Of a stretch of DNA of 64,000 nt, positions 1 through 8,921 are shown one piece after another. The position numbers and the translations under genes were made by a program. The first letter of the stretch is position 1. Each line of letters opens with the position of its first letter. Source of the DNA: Bacteroidota bacterium (GTDB lineage: Bacteria > Bacteroidota > Bacteroidia > Flavobacteriales > Flavobacteriaceae); contig JAEWHE010000027.1 of assembly GCA_023387965.1 (NCBI GenBank), forward strand, positions 62,001-126,000, in the 5' to 3' direction. The notes beneath the pieces are model-generated. The model had not been told where the DNA came from, did not search any database, and saw nothing but the letters and a program-made list of their open reading frames with translations.

Positions 1-818
1 TCATCAGAGCGCCAAAATTAAAAGCACGTATTACAGGTTATTTTGCAACCATTAAAGACGCAACGGACATCGGCTTTTACTTTGCCGAAGGTCTTGGGGT
101 TCTAACCGATGATGGAGAAGCAGTTTCTAGTAATGGAAATGCTTTCGTAGCCGAAATCGTAACCGGAATGAACAAGAAAAATATGGGAGCGGAACTAGGT
201 ATTGAATACCAATTGACGCAAACTATTAAACTTACTGGTTCTGCCGCATACGGACAATATACATTTGATAACAACCCAAATGTAAAATTAAACGTAGATA
301 ATGTACGCCAAATCATTAACTTTGGTGAATCAACAATGAAGAATTATTATCAACCAGGTATGCCACAACAAGCATACGGATTTGGTGCAGAATATAGAGA
401 TCCTCATTTTTGGTGGATTGGAGCTAACGTAAATTACTTGGCTGACAATTATTCTGATATTTCTCCGTTATTACGTACACAAAATTTCTTCATCAACCCT
501 GCAACAGGAGGTCCTTTTGTAGATGCATCAGAAGAAAATGCTAGAGTATTATTAAGACAAGAAAAATTTGATCCTGTAACTTTGCTTAATTTAGTGGGAG
601 GAAAATCTTGGAGAATAGACGGAAAAACATTCGGTTTCTTCGCAAGCATCAACAACGTTTTAAATAAAACTTATAAAACTGGAGGTTTTGAACAAGCTCG
701 TAATGCAAACTTTAGAGAACTTAGTGACGATTTTATCGGAGGAACGCGCTCTTTCGGACCTAAGTACTTTTACGGATACGGTAGAACTTATTTCGTAAAC
801 CTTTATATCAATTTCTAA
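1..818 (+). CDS. TonB-dependent receptor, C-terminal beta-barrel part (5' end outside window)
   Basis: The reading frame is open from the window edge (first full codon at base 3) and ends in TAA, giving about 271 residues with no start inside. Alternating polar and aromatic strands, such as ARITGYFATIKDATDIGFYF and NRTYKTGG-like turns, and a last stretch YFVNLYINF ending in aromatic Phe are what the final strands of an outer-membrane TonB-dependent barrel look like. Such receptors import large ligands using TonB energy. A lipoprotein gene follows after 9 bases, so the two are probably one transcript and one surface complex. The plug and TonB box lie off-window, so ligand class cannot be judged. 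Family assignment is by pattern, fairly sure. Confidence 0.8.
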   Translation, partial: IRAPKLKARITGYFATIKDATDIGFYFAEGLGVLTDDGEAVSSNGNAFVAEIVTGMNKKNMGAELGIEYQLTQTIKLTGSAAYGQYTFDNNPNVKLNVDNVRQIINFGESTMKNYYQPGMPQQAYGFGAEYRDPHFWWIGANVNYLADNYSDISPLLRTQNFFINPATGGPFVDASEENARVLLRQEKFDPVTLLNLVGGKSWRIDGKTFGFFASINNVLNKTYKTGGFEQARNANFRELSDDFIGGTRSFGPKYFYGYGRTYFVNLYINF

Positions 819-827
819 AAACAAAAA

Positions 828-2240
828 ATGCTAAATATGAAAACTAATTTATTAAAATCGATTTTCGGTATTGCCCTTTCTGCAGTACTTTTTACGGGTT
901 GCGTGAATGAGGACGATTACTCAATCCCTAATTTAGAATGTAATGATCCGGGACTTGTTGCTACAAAAACAGTTCAAGATATTTATACTCAAGCCACTTC
1001 ATCTGCAGTACAATACACTGCAAACGATATTATCGAAGCACGTGTAGTGTCAAGTGATAAAGGAGGAAATTTCTTTAAAATTATGTATTTAACATCGTTA
1101 GATGGTGAAAGAGGATTTAGCTTAGCAATCAACAGACAAGATTTACACAACGAATACAACGTAGGCAGAAAAGTGTATATCAAACTTCAAGGACTTTACA
1201 CACAAATCCGTAACAACACCCTTCAAATCGGAGCGTTGTATAATGGTAACGTAGGTCAAATTGCCGAAGCAGAATACAAACAAAAGTTAATCAATTCTTG
1301 TAACTCTGTTGACGAGGAAACTTTGGTTAATGAATTTACGATTTCTCAAATTAATGATGCACAAATTGGTAAACTAATTGAACTTAAAGACGTACAGTTT
1401 GCTGACAGCGCGTTAGGACAAAATTACTACAACCCCGCTAACGTAACAGGATCAGAAACTAATCATTTCATCACAGATGCAACTGGGGCAACATTGATTT
1501 TCAGAACAGGATCTTTCGCAGAATATGCAGGTTTACCGGTATCAGAAAAAAGTGGAAGAATTAGAGGTATCCTTACAAAATTTGGAACTACTTTGCAATT
1601 TGTAGCTAGATATGCTACCGATATTAAATTAACTGAAGACAGAATTGGTGAAGAGCCAGGAGAACCAGGAGAGCCAGGAGAACCAGGAGCTCAACCAACA
1701 ACTCCAGCTAACTTCCTTTTTGCTGGTGGTGATTTCGAAAACTGGACTGCTTTTACAGGTGGGTTAAACAGCTTCGGGTTAAAAGCATACGCAACTCAAA
1801 GTGCTGGAACTGGTGCTAACGGAAGCAACTCTTTAAAAATCAACGGAACTCCAACTGCTAACGACTATGTTTTTACAGCTAAAGCTCCTTCTGGCTTACC
1901 AACAGCTCCTACAAAAATTACTTTTTGGGTAAAAGGAACTTCTGCAACAAAAGCACTTTCATTTAACGTTTACCGTGCAGCTGGTGGATATGATGTGTTT
2001 AACTTGGCAAGTTTGAGTTCAAGTGCTATTACACTTACCAAAAATACTGAAATCAACTCTTCAGGAAATGGAACTAACCAATACAATGGTTCAATTGACA
2101 CTAATGGACAATGGGTTAAAGTTACTTTAGATATTTCTGATGTAGCAATTAACTTAACATCTGGTAACGATATCTTCGCTCTTAAAACAGGTAACGGAGG
2201 AAACTACGATTTACATTTTGACAATTTCGGAATCGAATAA
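828..2240 (+). CDS. DUF5689-type surface lipoprotein with GEP-repeat linker
   Basis: A 470-residue lipoprotein: hydrophobic signal followed by lipobox LFTGC with Cys25. Residues about 30-270 resemble the DUF5689 OB-like region found beside TonB receptors in Bacteroidetes. A short collagen-like linker of four Gly-Glu-Pro units (about residues 274-288) joins it to a C-terminal beta-rich domain (GDFENWTAF start, WVKVTLDISD, ending LHFDNFGIE) that looks like a jelly-roll carbohydrate- or adhesin-type module. An in-frame ATG three codons later (base 837) is an equally good start. It directly follows the receptor gene and is closed by a strong hairpin terminator, so it is the last gene of that operon. 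Ligand unknown. Confidence 0.75.
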   Translation: MLNMKTNLLKSIFGIALSAVLFTGCVNEDDYSIPNLECNDPGLVATKTVQDIYTQATSSAVQYTANDIIEARVVSSDKGGNFFKIMYLTSLDGERGFSLAINRQDLHNEYNVGRKVYIKLQGLYTQIRNNTLQIGALYNGNVGQIAEAEYKQKLINSCNSVDEETLVNEFTISQINDAQIGKLIELKDVQFADSALGQNYYNPANVTGSETNHFITDATGATLIFRTGSFAEYAGLPVSEKSGRIRGILTKFGTTLQFVARYATDIKLTEDRIGEEPGEPGEPGEPGAQPTTPANFLFAGGDFENWTAFTGGLNSFGLKAYATQSAGTGANGSNSLKINGTPTANDYVFTAKAPSGLPTAPTKITFWVKGTSATKALSFNVYRAAGGYDVFNLASLSSSAITLTKNTEINSSGNGTNQYNGSIDTNGQWVKVTLDISDVAINLTSGNDIFALKTGNGGNYDLHFDNFGIE

Positions 2241-2259
2241 TCAATAATGGGATAGAAAC

Positions 2260-2289
2260 AAAAAGCGGGACAATTGTCCCGCTTTTTTT
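2260..2289 (+). terminator. Rho-independent terminator of receptor/lipoprotein operon
   Basis: GCGGGAC and GTCCCGC arms around AATT, extended by A/T pairs on both sides and ending in a run of seven T. It lies 20 bases after the lipoprotein stop codon. Confidence 0.85.
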
Positions 2290-2411
2290 ATGTGAATTTT
2301 TTTCATCAACCAAAAAAGCAGCTGAATCAGGCTTCAAAAAAGAACTTGTATTAGGAAAAAGCTGCCTTTTTAGACAGCTCGTGTTTTTCCATTCGACAAA
2401 TTTACAAACAT

Positions 2412-2438
2412 AAAAAAACCGGAAGCTCTTCCGGTTTT
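2412..2438 (-). terminator. Terminator of enoyl-CoA hydratase gene
   Basis: AAAACCGGAA and TTCCGGTTTT arms around GCTC. On the minus strand the stem is followed by seven T, 15 bases past the stop of the neighbouring minus-strand gene. Confidence 0.85.
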
Positions 2439-2452
2439 AAATTTATTTTCCA

Positions 2453-3226
2453 CTAAAAAGTTGGTTTCCGCTTCTCTAAAAACGCAGTCGTACCTTCTTT
2501 AAAATCTTCGGTATCAAAACACTCTCCAAAATTTTTGATTTCGGTTCTAAAACCATCTACATCATATTTAAAATTAGCATTTACAGCTTCAATCGCTTTT
2601 CCAATTGCTACAGGCGAATTGCGTATAATTTTTCCAGCGATGTTTTTTGCCAAATCCAAAAGTTCGGCTTGGGGAACTACATAATTCACCAATCCAGAAG
2701 TTTTTCCTTCTTCCGCAGTAAGCATTCCAGCAGTCATAATCAGTTCCATTGCTTTGCCTTTTCCAACTAATTGTGGCAAACGCTGTGTTCCTCCATAACC
2801 GGGAATCACGCCAAGGGAAACCTCAGGCAAGCCCATTTTGGCATTATCAGAAGCGATACGGAAATGACAAGCCATCGCCAACTCTAATCCGCCACCAAGT
2901 GCAAAACCGTTGACAGCAGCAATTACAGGTGTTTCTAAATTTTCTACAAAATCAAACAATTGTGCCTGACCTTGCGCGGCAAGCATTTCGCCTTCGGCAA
3001 CAGAAAAACTAGCAAATTCCGAAATATCAGCTCCGGCAACAAACGCTTTTTCGCCACTTCCGGTTAAAATAATCGCACGAATTTCTGATTGTTGTTCCAA
3101 AGTTTCAAATGCTTTGTGCAATTCGGAAATCGTGGCTTTATTCAAAGCGTTCAACTTTTCCGGACGGTTAATCGTCACAGTTGCAATTCCGTTTTCGGAG
3201 TGGATTAAAATATTGTCGTAATTCAT
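2453..3226 (-). CDS. Enoyl-CoA hydratase/isomerase family protein
   Basis: A crotonase-fold enzyme of 257 residues, the usual length for single-domain enoyl-CoA hydratases, which add water to 2-enoyl-CoA in fatty-acid breakdown. Oxyanion-hole segments AFVAGADISEF and NGFALGGGLE are present, and both catalytic glutamates are kept (GGLELAMACHF and GLPEVSLGVIPGYGG). The start chosen gives MNYDNILIHSENG; an ATG three codons upstream (base 3235) is possible. It is the last gene on the minus strand of this cluster, separated from the sensor kinase by a repeat-bearing spacer, so co-transcription with the heme genes is uncertain. Exact acyl-CoA substrate cannot be told from sequence. Confidence 0.9.
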   Translation of the reverse strand: MNYDNILIHSENGIATVTINRPEKLNALNKATISELHKAFETLEQQSEIRAIILTGSGEKAFVAGADISEFASFSVAEGEMLAAQGQAQLFDFVENLETPVIAAVNGFALGGGLELAMACHFRIASDNAKMGLPEVSLGVIPGYGGTQRLPQLVGKGKAMELIMTAGMLTAEEGKTSGLVNYVVPQAELLDLAKNIAGKIIRNSPVAIGKAIEAVNANFKYDVDGFRTEIKNFGECFDTEDFKEGTTAFLEKRKPTF

Positions 3227-3253
3227 ATTTATCATTTATTTATTATTATCAAT

Positions 3254-3329
3254 TTTGTCATTCTCACAAACAAGGAATTTCGGAGTCGCGAGTTTCCTAA
3301 GAAGATTCCTCATTCGTCGGAATGACAAA
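3254..3329. repeat. 76-bp element with 10-bp terminal inverted repeats
   Basis: TTTGTCATTC at the left end is perfectly inverted as GAATGACAAA at the right end; inside, AGGAAT (3273-3278) and ATTCCT (3305-3310) form a second inverted pair. It fills the spacer between the sensor kinase and the enoyl-CoA hydratase and encodes nothing evident. I recall similar GTCATTC-ended palindromes in other Bacteroidetes spacers, but cannot check this here. Confidence 0.7.
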
Positions 3330-3378
3330 GTGCATTTACATTTTTATTATTTTCAATCTTGTCCTTCCTACGAAAAGC

Positions 3379-4851
3379 TTACATTTTTATTATCGGAAGA
3401 AAAACACAAAAAACAGTGCCTTTTCCGGCAGCAGTTTCAAAGGTAATCGTTCCGTTGTAGTTTTCTATAATATTTTTAATGATTCCTAAACCAAGTCCCA
3501 TTCCGGAATTTTTTGTGGTAAATTTTGGTTCAAAAATTCTATCAAGATGATCGCCTTCAATGCCGGTTCCATTATCTTTCACGCTAATCAAAACCTGATT
3601 TTCTTCTTTTTTAACCAAAACTTCGACAGATTTTTCCGCTTGACTTTCTGGAATCGCCTGAATGGCATTTTTCACCAAATTCGTTACCACACGAATCAAC
3701 TGGGTTCGATCCATCACGGTGATAATTTTGTCTTCTTCACTTTTAAATTGAATATAATCTTCATTAAAAATATCCAAAGTAAGTTGCACCACATTCACCA
3801 CATTGAGGGTTTCATTTTGTTGGGCTGGCATGGATGCAAAGTTAGAAAACGCCGAAGCTACGGAACTCATCGTGTCAATTTGCTGAATCAAAGTGTTCGA
3901 ATAATCCGCCATTTTTTGTTGAATTTCAGGATCGTTTGCGTTAAATTTTCGCTGGAAACTTTGCACGGTCAAACGCATTGGTGTCAACGGATTTTTAATT
4001 TCGTGTGCTACTTGTTTTGCCATTTCGCGCCAAGCTTGTTCCCGTTCGCTTTGAGCCAATTTCGACGCACTTTCTTCCAATTCATCAACCATTGCATTGT
4101 ACGCATGGACCAAAAGCGCAATTTCCCTGGAACTGTCTTCAAGATTGATTTTTTCGTTTTTTTGGTTGAAGCGAGTTTCGGTAATTTTATCGGTAATTGA
4201 CTTTAAAAATTGCGTAATGTAACTCGATAAAAAATACGCCAAAACAAACGCCACGACTAACATGATGCCGTAAACTTGTCCAAGACGAATGAGGAAATTT
4301 CGCAATTCTCGTTCGTAAAAACCATCGTCTGGAATGTAGGGAAGATTTAAAATTCCGAGCGGTTTGAACTTAGTATCTTTAATTTGTGCATACGACGATC
4401 TAAATTTCACGCCGTCAATGCTTTGCACATCCACATAACGCTTGTCCATAGAAGATTTTACCAATTTCAAAATATAATCCGGAACCGGTGGCAAAATCGT
4501 ATCAACCGTAAAAGAAGCTTTGGAAGATTTCATCAATTTTCCGTCAAGACTATACAAATTGATCGGAAGGCTATGAATATCAGCTAATTCGTAAATTTTA
4601 TCTTTAAAAATAAGTGGTAAATTTTCGGAAGTAAGCGGATAAGTAGTGGTATTCAACACATAATTAATGTGCTCTTTGATTGCAGTTTCACGACGTTCGA
4701 GCCGTTCTTCGTGGTATTCTTTTGCGGCTTCTTTAAACTGATAAATTGAAAGCGAAGCCATTAAAACAGATGAAATCAGGGTGAGAAAAATCATCGATAA
4801 AAATATTCTTACCCGAAGCGACAATCTCTTTATTTTAATGGGTTTGAGCAT
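3379..4851 (-). CDS. NtrY-like membrane sensor histidine kinase
   Basis: A 490-residue kinase that would sense an extracytoplasmic cue and autophosphorylate. Two membrane helices (about residues 14-36 and 192-212) flank a 150-residue extracytoplasmic domain; then a HAMP-like linker, the dimerisation H-box VAHEIKNPLTPM with phospho-acceptor His283, N-box NLVKNAIQA (Asn395), DNGTG (427-431) and GMGLGLG (450-456) of the ATPase domain. The H-box form is that of NtrY kinases. No response regulator gene is nearby, so it is an orphan in this window. It starts 3 bases after the hemJ stop, so it is translated from the hemH-MATE-hemJ transcript, hinting at a link to heme or redox state, which is inference. 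Confidence 0.9.
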   Translation of the reverse strand: MLKPIKIKRLSLRVRIFLSMIFLTLISSVLMASLSIYQFKEAAKEYHEERLERRETAIKEHINYVLNTTTYPLTSENLPLIFKDKIYELADIHSLPINLYSLDGKLMKSSKASFTVDTILPPVPDYILKLVKSSMDKRYVDVQSIDGVKFRSSYAQIKDTKFKPLGILNLPYIPDDGFYERELRNFLIRLGQVYGIMLVVAFVLAYFLSSYITQFLKSITDKITETRFNQKNEKINLEDSSREIALLVHAYNAMVDELEESASKLAQSEREQAWREMAKQVAHEIKNPLTPMRLTVQSFQRKFNANDPEIQQKMADYSNTLIQQIDTMSSVASAFSNFASMPAQQNETLNVVNVVQLTLDIFNEDYIQFKSEEDKIITVMDRTQLIRVVTNLVKNAIQAIPESQAEKSVEVLVKKEENQVLISVKDNGTGIEGDHLDRIFEPKFTTKNSGMGLGLGIIKNIIENYNGTITFETAAGKGTVFCVFLPIIKM

Positions 4852-4854
4852 TTG

Positions 4855-5400
4855 CTAACGATTTTTCTCTCTAATTTTTTTGTAAAATTTAAAACCTAAC
4901 ATCAATAATATTGAAAACAAAATAATTCCGACGACACCAAAAATCCAGTTGAAAGCATTTTTCAAAATTACCAAAAAAACTACTGCGAAAAGGATGATGG
5001 TTGCACCTTCGTTCCACAAACGCATAAAATTGGCAGAATGTTTCACCTCATCTTTTTGCAATTGCCTAAATATTTGATGACATTTTAATTGATACAAAAT
5101 CAGCGCAAAAACAAAGCCAAGTTTTACATGCATCCACGATTGTCCCAACCATCCGGGCATTAAAATTAAAAGTACAATCGCAAAAATTATTGCCAAAAAC
5201 GCCGACGGCCAAGTGATGATGTACCACAATCGGTAACTCATGAGCTTGAACTGTTTCTGTAATATTTCTTTTTCGGGCGAAGGTTTTTCGTTGGCTTCAA
5301 TGTGATAAACAAACAACCGAACAATATAGAAAAGTCCTGCAAACCAAGTGATTACAAAAATAAGATGTAGTGATTTGATGTAGTTGTAATAGTCTATCAT
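4855..5400 (-). CDS. hemJ: Protoporphyrinogen oxidase HemJ (CopD-like membrane protein)
   Basis: A 181-residue protein with four or five membrane helices. It matches the HemJ family, which oxidises protoporphyrinogen IX to protoporphyrin IX in the inner membrane: N-terminal SLHLIFVITWFAGLFYIVRLFVYH with early His12, and WMHVKLGF with Lys93, the His and Lys conserved in that family. The start codon overlaps the MATE stop by four bases (ATGA), so the genes are translationally coupled. The neighbour two genes away is ferrochelatase, the next pathway step, and no hemG or hemY is seen. This context makes HemJ much likelier than a copper-resistance CopD protein. Confidence 0.88.
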   Translation of the reverse strand: MIDYYNYIKSLHLIFVITWFAGLFYIVRLFVYHIEANEKPSPEKEILQKQFKLMSYRLWYIITWPSAFLAIIFAIVLLILMPGWLGQSWMHVKLGFVFALILYQLKCHQIFRQLQKDEVKHSANFMRLWNEGATIILFAVVFLVILKNAFNWIFGVVGIILFSILLMLGFKFYKKIREKNR

Positions 5401-6737
5401 TCTTCAATTAGATGTTCGTTCATTTCTTTTTTCAAATAAATTCCCGTGATAATGGTTGACAAAACATCGGCAATGGGAAACGCAATCCAAACCCCGAAAA
5501 TCCCGATGAAATGTGGCAAAATCAATACCAGCGGAATCAAGAAAAATCCTTGTTTGGTTAACGTGAGCAACAAGGCTTTTTTGGCTTTTCCTGCTGCTTG
5601 AAAATAAGCCGCACCAATCAACTGAATGGCGATAATTGGCGATGCCGCAAAAACCCAACGCAAAGCATTTGGCGTTTCATCAATCACCAATTGATCGGTG
5701 GTAAAGACCGTCACAATAGATTTTGAAAAAATTAAAATTACCACAAAAATTGCAATTGCCAAAACCGCCGCATATTGTATGGAAATTCGAATACTTTGTT
5801 TGACCCGATGAAAATTATCGGCTCCATAGTTATAACCGGCAATCGGTAAAAAAGCTTGGGTAATTCCTAAAACGGGGAACAATGCAAACATTAACATCCT
5901 ACTAATAATTCCATAAACCGTTACGGAATGTTCGCCGCCAAAAGTATATAAAGTATGATTTAAAATAATCGACAAAATACTTACAACACCTTGTCTGGCA
6001 AAGGTTACGAAACTCAGCGAAGTAATTTCTGCCACGATTTTTTTATGGAATTTAAAATGATGCCAACCTAATTTTAATTCTGTTTTAAAAATAAAAAACC
6101 ATAGCACAAACAAAAAACTGCTCAGGTAAGAAACAAATGTGGCATAAGCGGCTCCAGCGATTCCGAGGTCTAAAAATTTGATAAAAACCACATCGAGAAT
6201 GATATTGACAAACGCCGGAATTATCATACTAATCATGGCAAAAGTTGGTTTTCCTTCAGCTCTGATGACATTGTTTCCCATCATGCAAAGTGCCAAAAGC
6301 GGAACGCCAAGCAACACCGGAAGAAAAAATTCTTTTGCGGGTTCCATAATGTTTCCGTTTGCACCAAAAACCAAAAGCGTTTCTTCTTCAAAAAATAATC
6401 CCAACAATACAAACACGGATGCCAAGATAAAAGTCATCATGATTTGGTTGGCAAAAACAATATCAGCCTTTTCTTTGTTACCAGAACCCAAAGCACGCGA
6501 AAGCACAGAACCTCCGCCAACGCCAATTGCCATTCCCAAAGAAGAAATTAAAAAAGTAAAAGGCAAAACCACCGAAACTGCCGCAATTGCCAATGAACCA
6601 ACCCATTGACCTACAAAAATAGTATCAACCAAGATGTTCACCGACATAAACAAAATCCCGATTGAGGACGGAATCGCTTGCGTAATCAGTAATTTTCTGA
6701 TGTCTTTTTTTCCTAATTCTTCCGAAGAAACCGCCAT
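5397..6737 (-). CDS. MATE family multidrug/metabolite efflux transporter
   Basis: A 446-residue, twelve-helix inner-membrane protein with the usual MATE length and two-lobe symmetry: LLITQAIPSSIGILFMSVNILVDTIF at the N-terminus, GVGGGSVLSRALGSGN in the first lobe and the second-lobe ITQAFLPIAGYNYGA motif. MATE proteins export cationic compounds using Na+ or H+ gradients. It starts 3 bases after the hemH stop and overlaps hemJ by four bases, so it belongs to the same transcript. Placement inside a heme operon suggests export of a porphyrin or related metabolite, but that is inference only; family assignment is secure. Confidence 0.92.
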   Translation of the reverse strand: MAVSSEELGKKDIRKLLITQAIPSSIGILFMSVNILVDTIFVGQWVGSLAIAAVSVVLPFTFLISSLGMAIGVGGGSVLSRALGSGNKEKADIVFANQIMMTFILASVFVLLGLFFEEETLLVFGANGNIMEPAKEFFLPVLLGVPLLALCMMGNNVIRAEGKPTFAMISMIIPAFVNIILDVVFIKFLDLGIAGAAYATFVSYLSSFLFVLWFFIFKTELKLGWHHFKFHKKIVAEITSLSFVTFARQGVVSILSIILNHTLYTFGGEHSVTVYGIISRMLMFALFPVLGITQAFLPIAGYNYGADNFHRVKQSIRISIQYAAVLAIAIFVVILIFSKSIVTVFTTDQLVIDETPNALRWVFAASPIIAIQLIGAAYFQAAGKAKKALLLTLTKQGFFLIPLVLILPHFIGIFGVWIAFPIADVLSTIITGIYLKKEMNEHLIEE

Positions 6738-6740
6738 TTT

Positions 6741-7793
6741 TTAATTCATTTTTGCAGTTTCAGCATTGTTTTTTGTTACAAAACTTGCCCATTCTTCAAT
6801 CCAGTTTACAACCGTTTCAACCCAACTGTCATCATCATTTAAGCATGGAATTGCCAAAAATTCTTCGCCTCCATTGGCTTCAAAATCTTCTTTGGCACGC
6901 ATGGCAATTTCTTCCAAAGTTTCCAAACAATCGGTTACAAAAGCTGGCGTTACCACTGCAATTTTTTTGATTCCTTTAGACGGCATTTTGTCGATTTCAA
7001 CATCAGTGTAAGGTTCGAGCCATTTGTCGCCCGCTAATCTGGATTGGAAAGTTTGAGTATATTTTTCTTTCGGAATTCCCAATTGTTCCACCACCAAACG
7101 CGTGGTTTCATAACATTGATGACGGTAGCAAAAAGCGTGTGCCGCAGAAGGTGTCGAACAGCACGAACCGTCAATTTTACAATGTGATTTGGTTACGTCA
7201 GTTTTCCGGATGTGGCGTTCAGGAATACCGTGATATGAAAAAATGAGTTGGTCATAATCATAGCCTTCCAAATGTTTTTTCATCATATCTGACAAATTTT
7301 TGATGTAATCCGGTTTGTTGTAAAAAGCAGGAACATCGGTAAATTTCATCTGTGGAAATTTTTTCTTGCGAATTTCTTCAGCCAAAACCAAAATCGTTAA
7401 CGTCGAAGCCATTGCATATTGTGGATACAAAGGAAAAAGCAACACTTCAGTAACGCCTTGATTGTGTAATTCTTGTAAACCTTTTTCAATAGTCATTTCG
7501 CCGTAACGCATGGCTAAAGCTACGGGAATTTCAGTTTTTGCCTGAACTTTTTTATGCATTCTTTCTGACAAAACCATCAAAGGCGAACCTTCTTCCCACC
7601 AAATTTTTTGATAAGCATGAGCGGATTCTTCCGGACGTTTTCTCAAAATGATGCCACGAACCAATAACGCTCGTAATAAATAAGGAACATCAATTACATA
7701 TTTGTCCATTAAAAATTCATCCAAATACGGTTTTACATCTTTTGGATCTGGACTTTTCGGTGAACCGAGATTGACTAATAATACGCCTTTCAT
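6741..7793 (-). CDS. hemH: Ferrochelatase
   Basis: A 350-residue ferrochelatase, which inserts Fe2+ into protoporphyrin IX as the last step of protoheme synthesis. Seen: N-terminal GVLLVNLGSPKSP, the metal/porphyrin-site stretch FSYHGIPERHIRK containing the catalytic His, a Cys-rich insert CKIDGSCCSTPSAAHAFC, and the C-terminal PAFVTDCLETLEEI signature with its conserved Glu. Length is normal for the family. It leads the operon hemH-MATE-hemJ-kinase and lies downstream of the AraC-type regulator gene on the same strand, separated by a 142-base spacer that folds as a long inverted repeat. Confidence 0.97.
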   Translation of the reverse strand: MKGVLLVNLGSPKSPDPKDVKPYLDEFLMDKYVIDVPYLLRALLVRGIILRKRPEESAHAYQKIWWEEGSPLMVLSERMHKKVQAKTEIPVALAMRYGEMTIEKGLQELHNQGVTEVLLFPLYPQYAMASTLTILVLAEEIRKKKFPQMKFTDVPAFYNKPDYIKNLSDMMKKHLEGYDYDQLIFSYHGIPERHIRKTDVTKSHCKIDGSCCSTPSAAHAFCYRHQCYETTRLVVEQLGIPKEKYTQTFQSRLAGDKWLEPYTDVEIDKMPSKGIKKIAVVTPAFVTDCLETLEEIAMRAKEDFEANGGEEFLAIPCLNDDDSWVETVVNWIEEWASFVTKNNAETAKMN

Positions 7794-7808
7794 TTATTTT
7801 GATTTGAA

Positions 7809-7942
7809 AATTTGAGAATTTGAAAATTTGGAAAACACAAAATTCAAAATCACAATTTATTATTTATAATTAACCGTTTTTTTTTAGTAGAGAAGGAATT
7901 GAAAGGGACAAAACCATTTTCAAATTTCCAAATTCTCAAATT
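7809..7942. repeat. Word-repeat spacer with 14-bp inverted arms
   Basis: AATTTGAGAATTTG (7809-7822) is perfectly inverted as CAAATTCTCAAATT (7929-7942), with further TTTGAAAATTTGG / CCATTTTCAAATTTCC similarity next to the arms. The right arm overlaps the stop codon of the regulator gene. It fills the whole spacer before hemH and could fold in the regulator mRNA. Confidence 0.6.
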
Positions 7943-8814
7943 GATGCATTAGAATTAATCGACATTAAATATTTTTTAGGAGTTGTGCCAAATTTTTTCT
8001 TGAACGCGGCAATAAAATGACTCGCCGTGCTGTAACCGATTTTTAGTCCAACTTCGTTAACGTTATACGAACCGCTGTCTAACAATTTCCTTGCGTATTC
8101 CATTTTATAATCAAATAAAAAACTGTAAACGCTGTCGCCGTAAATTTGCTTAAATCCCATTTTTAATTTTTTGAGATTGATGCCTACTTGATCTGACAAT
8201 TCCTGCAAACTCGGCGGTTCTGCCATGTTGGCGATAACAATTTCTTTGGCTTTTTTTATTTTCAAAACGTTTTCTTCATCCACTAAAAACGGACATTGTT
8301 CGGCATTTTGGTCTTCGTTTCGGTTGAAATAAAGGCTTAACAATTCATAGGCTTTCCCTTTGAAATACAAATTTTTAATCGATGGATTTAAGTTAGAATT
8401 AAAAAGTTGGTTTAAAACAATGGACATCGAAGGCGAAATGGGTTCGTCTTTATAATATTTTTTGTCTTTATTTTCTTCGCTTAGGAACGGAATGTAATCG
8501 GCTTCGGAAGAAAATAAAGCGTGGAATTTTTTGATGGAAATTAATACCGAAACAATCCAAGAATGTGGCGCAATTTCGAGATGAACCGGCAATTCTTTTT
8601 GTGGATTATACAAAAAAAGCGATAAGTCTTCGCGCAAATCTAATGCGTAACGACCTTGGTTGAAAATAAACTTGGCGCGACCTTTTATGCCGAAATGGAA
8701 TTGAATTAAATCTTTGTTGACATCTCGTTCGAAATGTGAAACAGCGTCTGAATCGTTTTGAAACCTGATGATAATAAAGTCGTCCTCAATTTTAATTTCT
8801 TCGGGTGAACTCAT
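7936..8814 (-). CDS. AraC/XylS family transcriptional regulator
   Basis: A 292-residue regulator with a diverged N-terminal ligand or dimerisation domain and a C-terminal AraC double helix-turn-helix in the last 100 residues: PSLQELSDQVGINLKKLKMGFKQ is the first motif and VNEVGLKIGYSTASHFIAAFKKKFGTTPKKY the second, with the strongly conserved GYxxxSHFxxxFKKxFGxTP pattern. The layout resembles PchR-like regulators. It lies between hemH and the divergently read hemA, so it is placed to control both arms of the heme cluster. Two palindromes with TTAGAA half-sites lie directly upstream of its start and are plausible operators. Effector unknown. Confidence 0.9.
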   Translation of the reverse strand: MSSPEEIKIEDDFIIIRFQNDSDAVSHFERDVNKDLIQFHFGIKGRAKFIFNQGRYALDLREDLSLFLYNPQKELPVHLEIAPHSWIVSVLISIKKFHALFSSEADYIPFLSEENKDKKYYKDEPISPSMSIVLNQLFNSNLNPSIKNLYFKGKAYELLSLYFNRNEDQNAEQCPFLVDEENVLKIKKAKEIVIANMAEPPSLQELSDQVGINLKKLKMGFKQIYGDSVYSFLFDYKMEYARKLLDSGSYNVNEVGLKIGYSTASHFIAAFKKKFGTTPKKYLMSINSNASI

Positions 8815-8860
8815 AGCGGTATTTTTTTTGTCGGTTATTTTATTTTCGCTTAAGGTTTTA

Positions 8861-8877
8861 TTTAGAATAGTTCTAAA
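8861..8877. promoter_or_regulatory. Palindrome TTTAGAA-TAG-TTCTAAA, candidate operator
   Basis: Perfect 7-bp arms with a 3-bp spacer, 47 bases upstream of the AraC-type regulator start. The same half-site recurs at 8922-8934. Binding by the adjacent regulator is inference. Confidence 0.45.
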
Positions 8878-8921
8878 CTATAACAGTTAAAAATGCCGAT
8901 TTCATTGCAAATGTAGCCTTT

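Noticed and set aside
1647..1691. Repeated 9-base units as a CRISPR-like array
   Set aside because: Units are in frame within a coding region and have no spacers; they encode Gly-Glu-Pro triplets.
4855..5400. Copper resistance protein CopD
   Set aside because: The length, early His and later Lys, and position next to hemH fit HemJ better.
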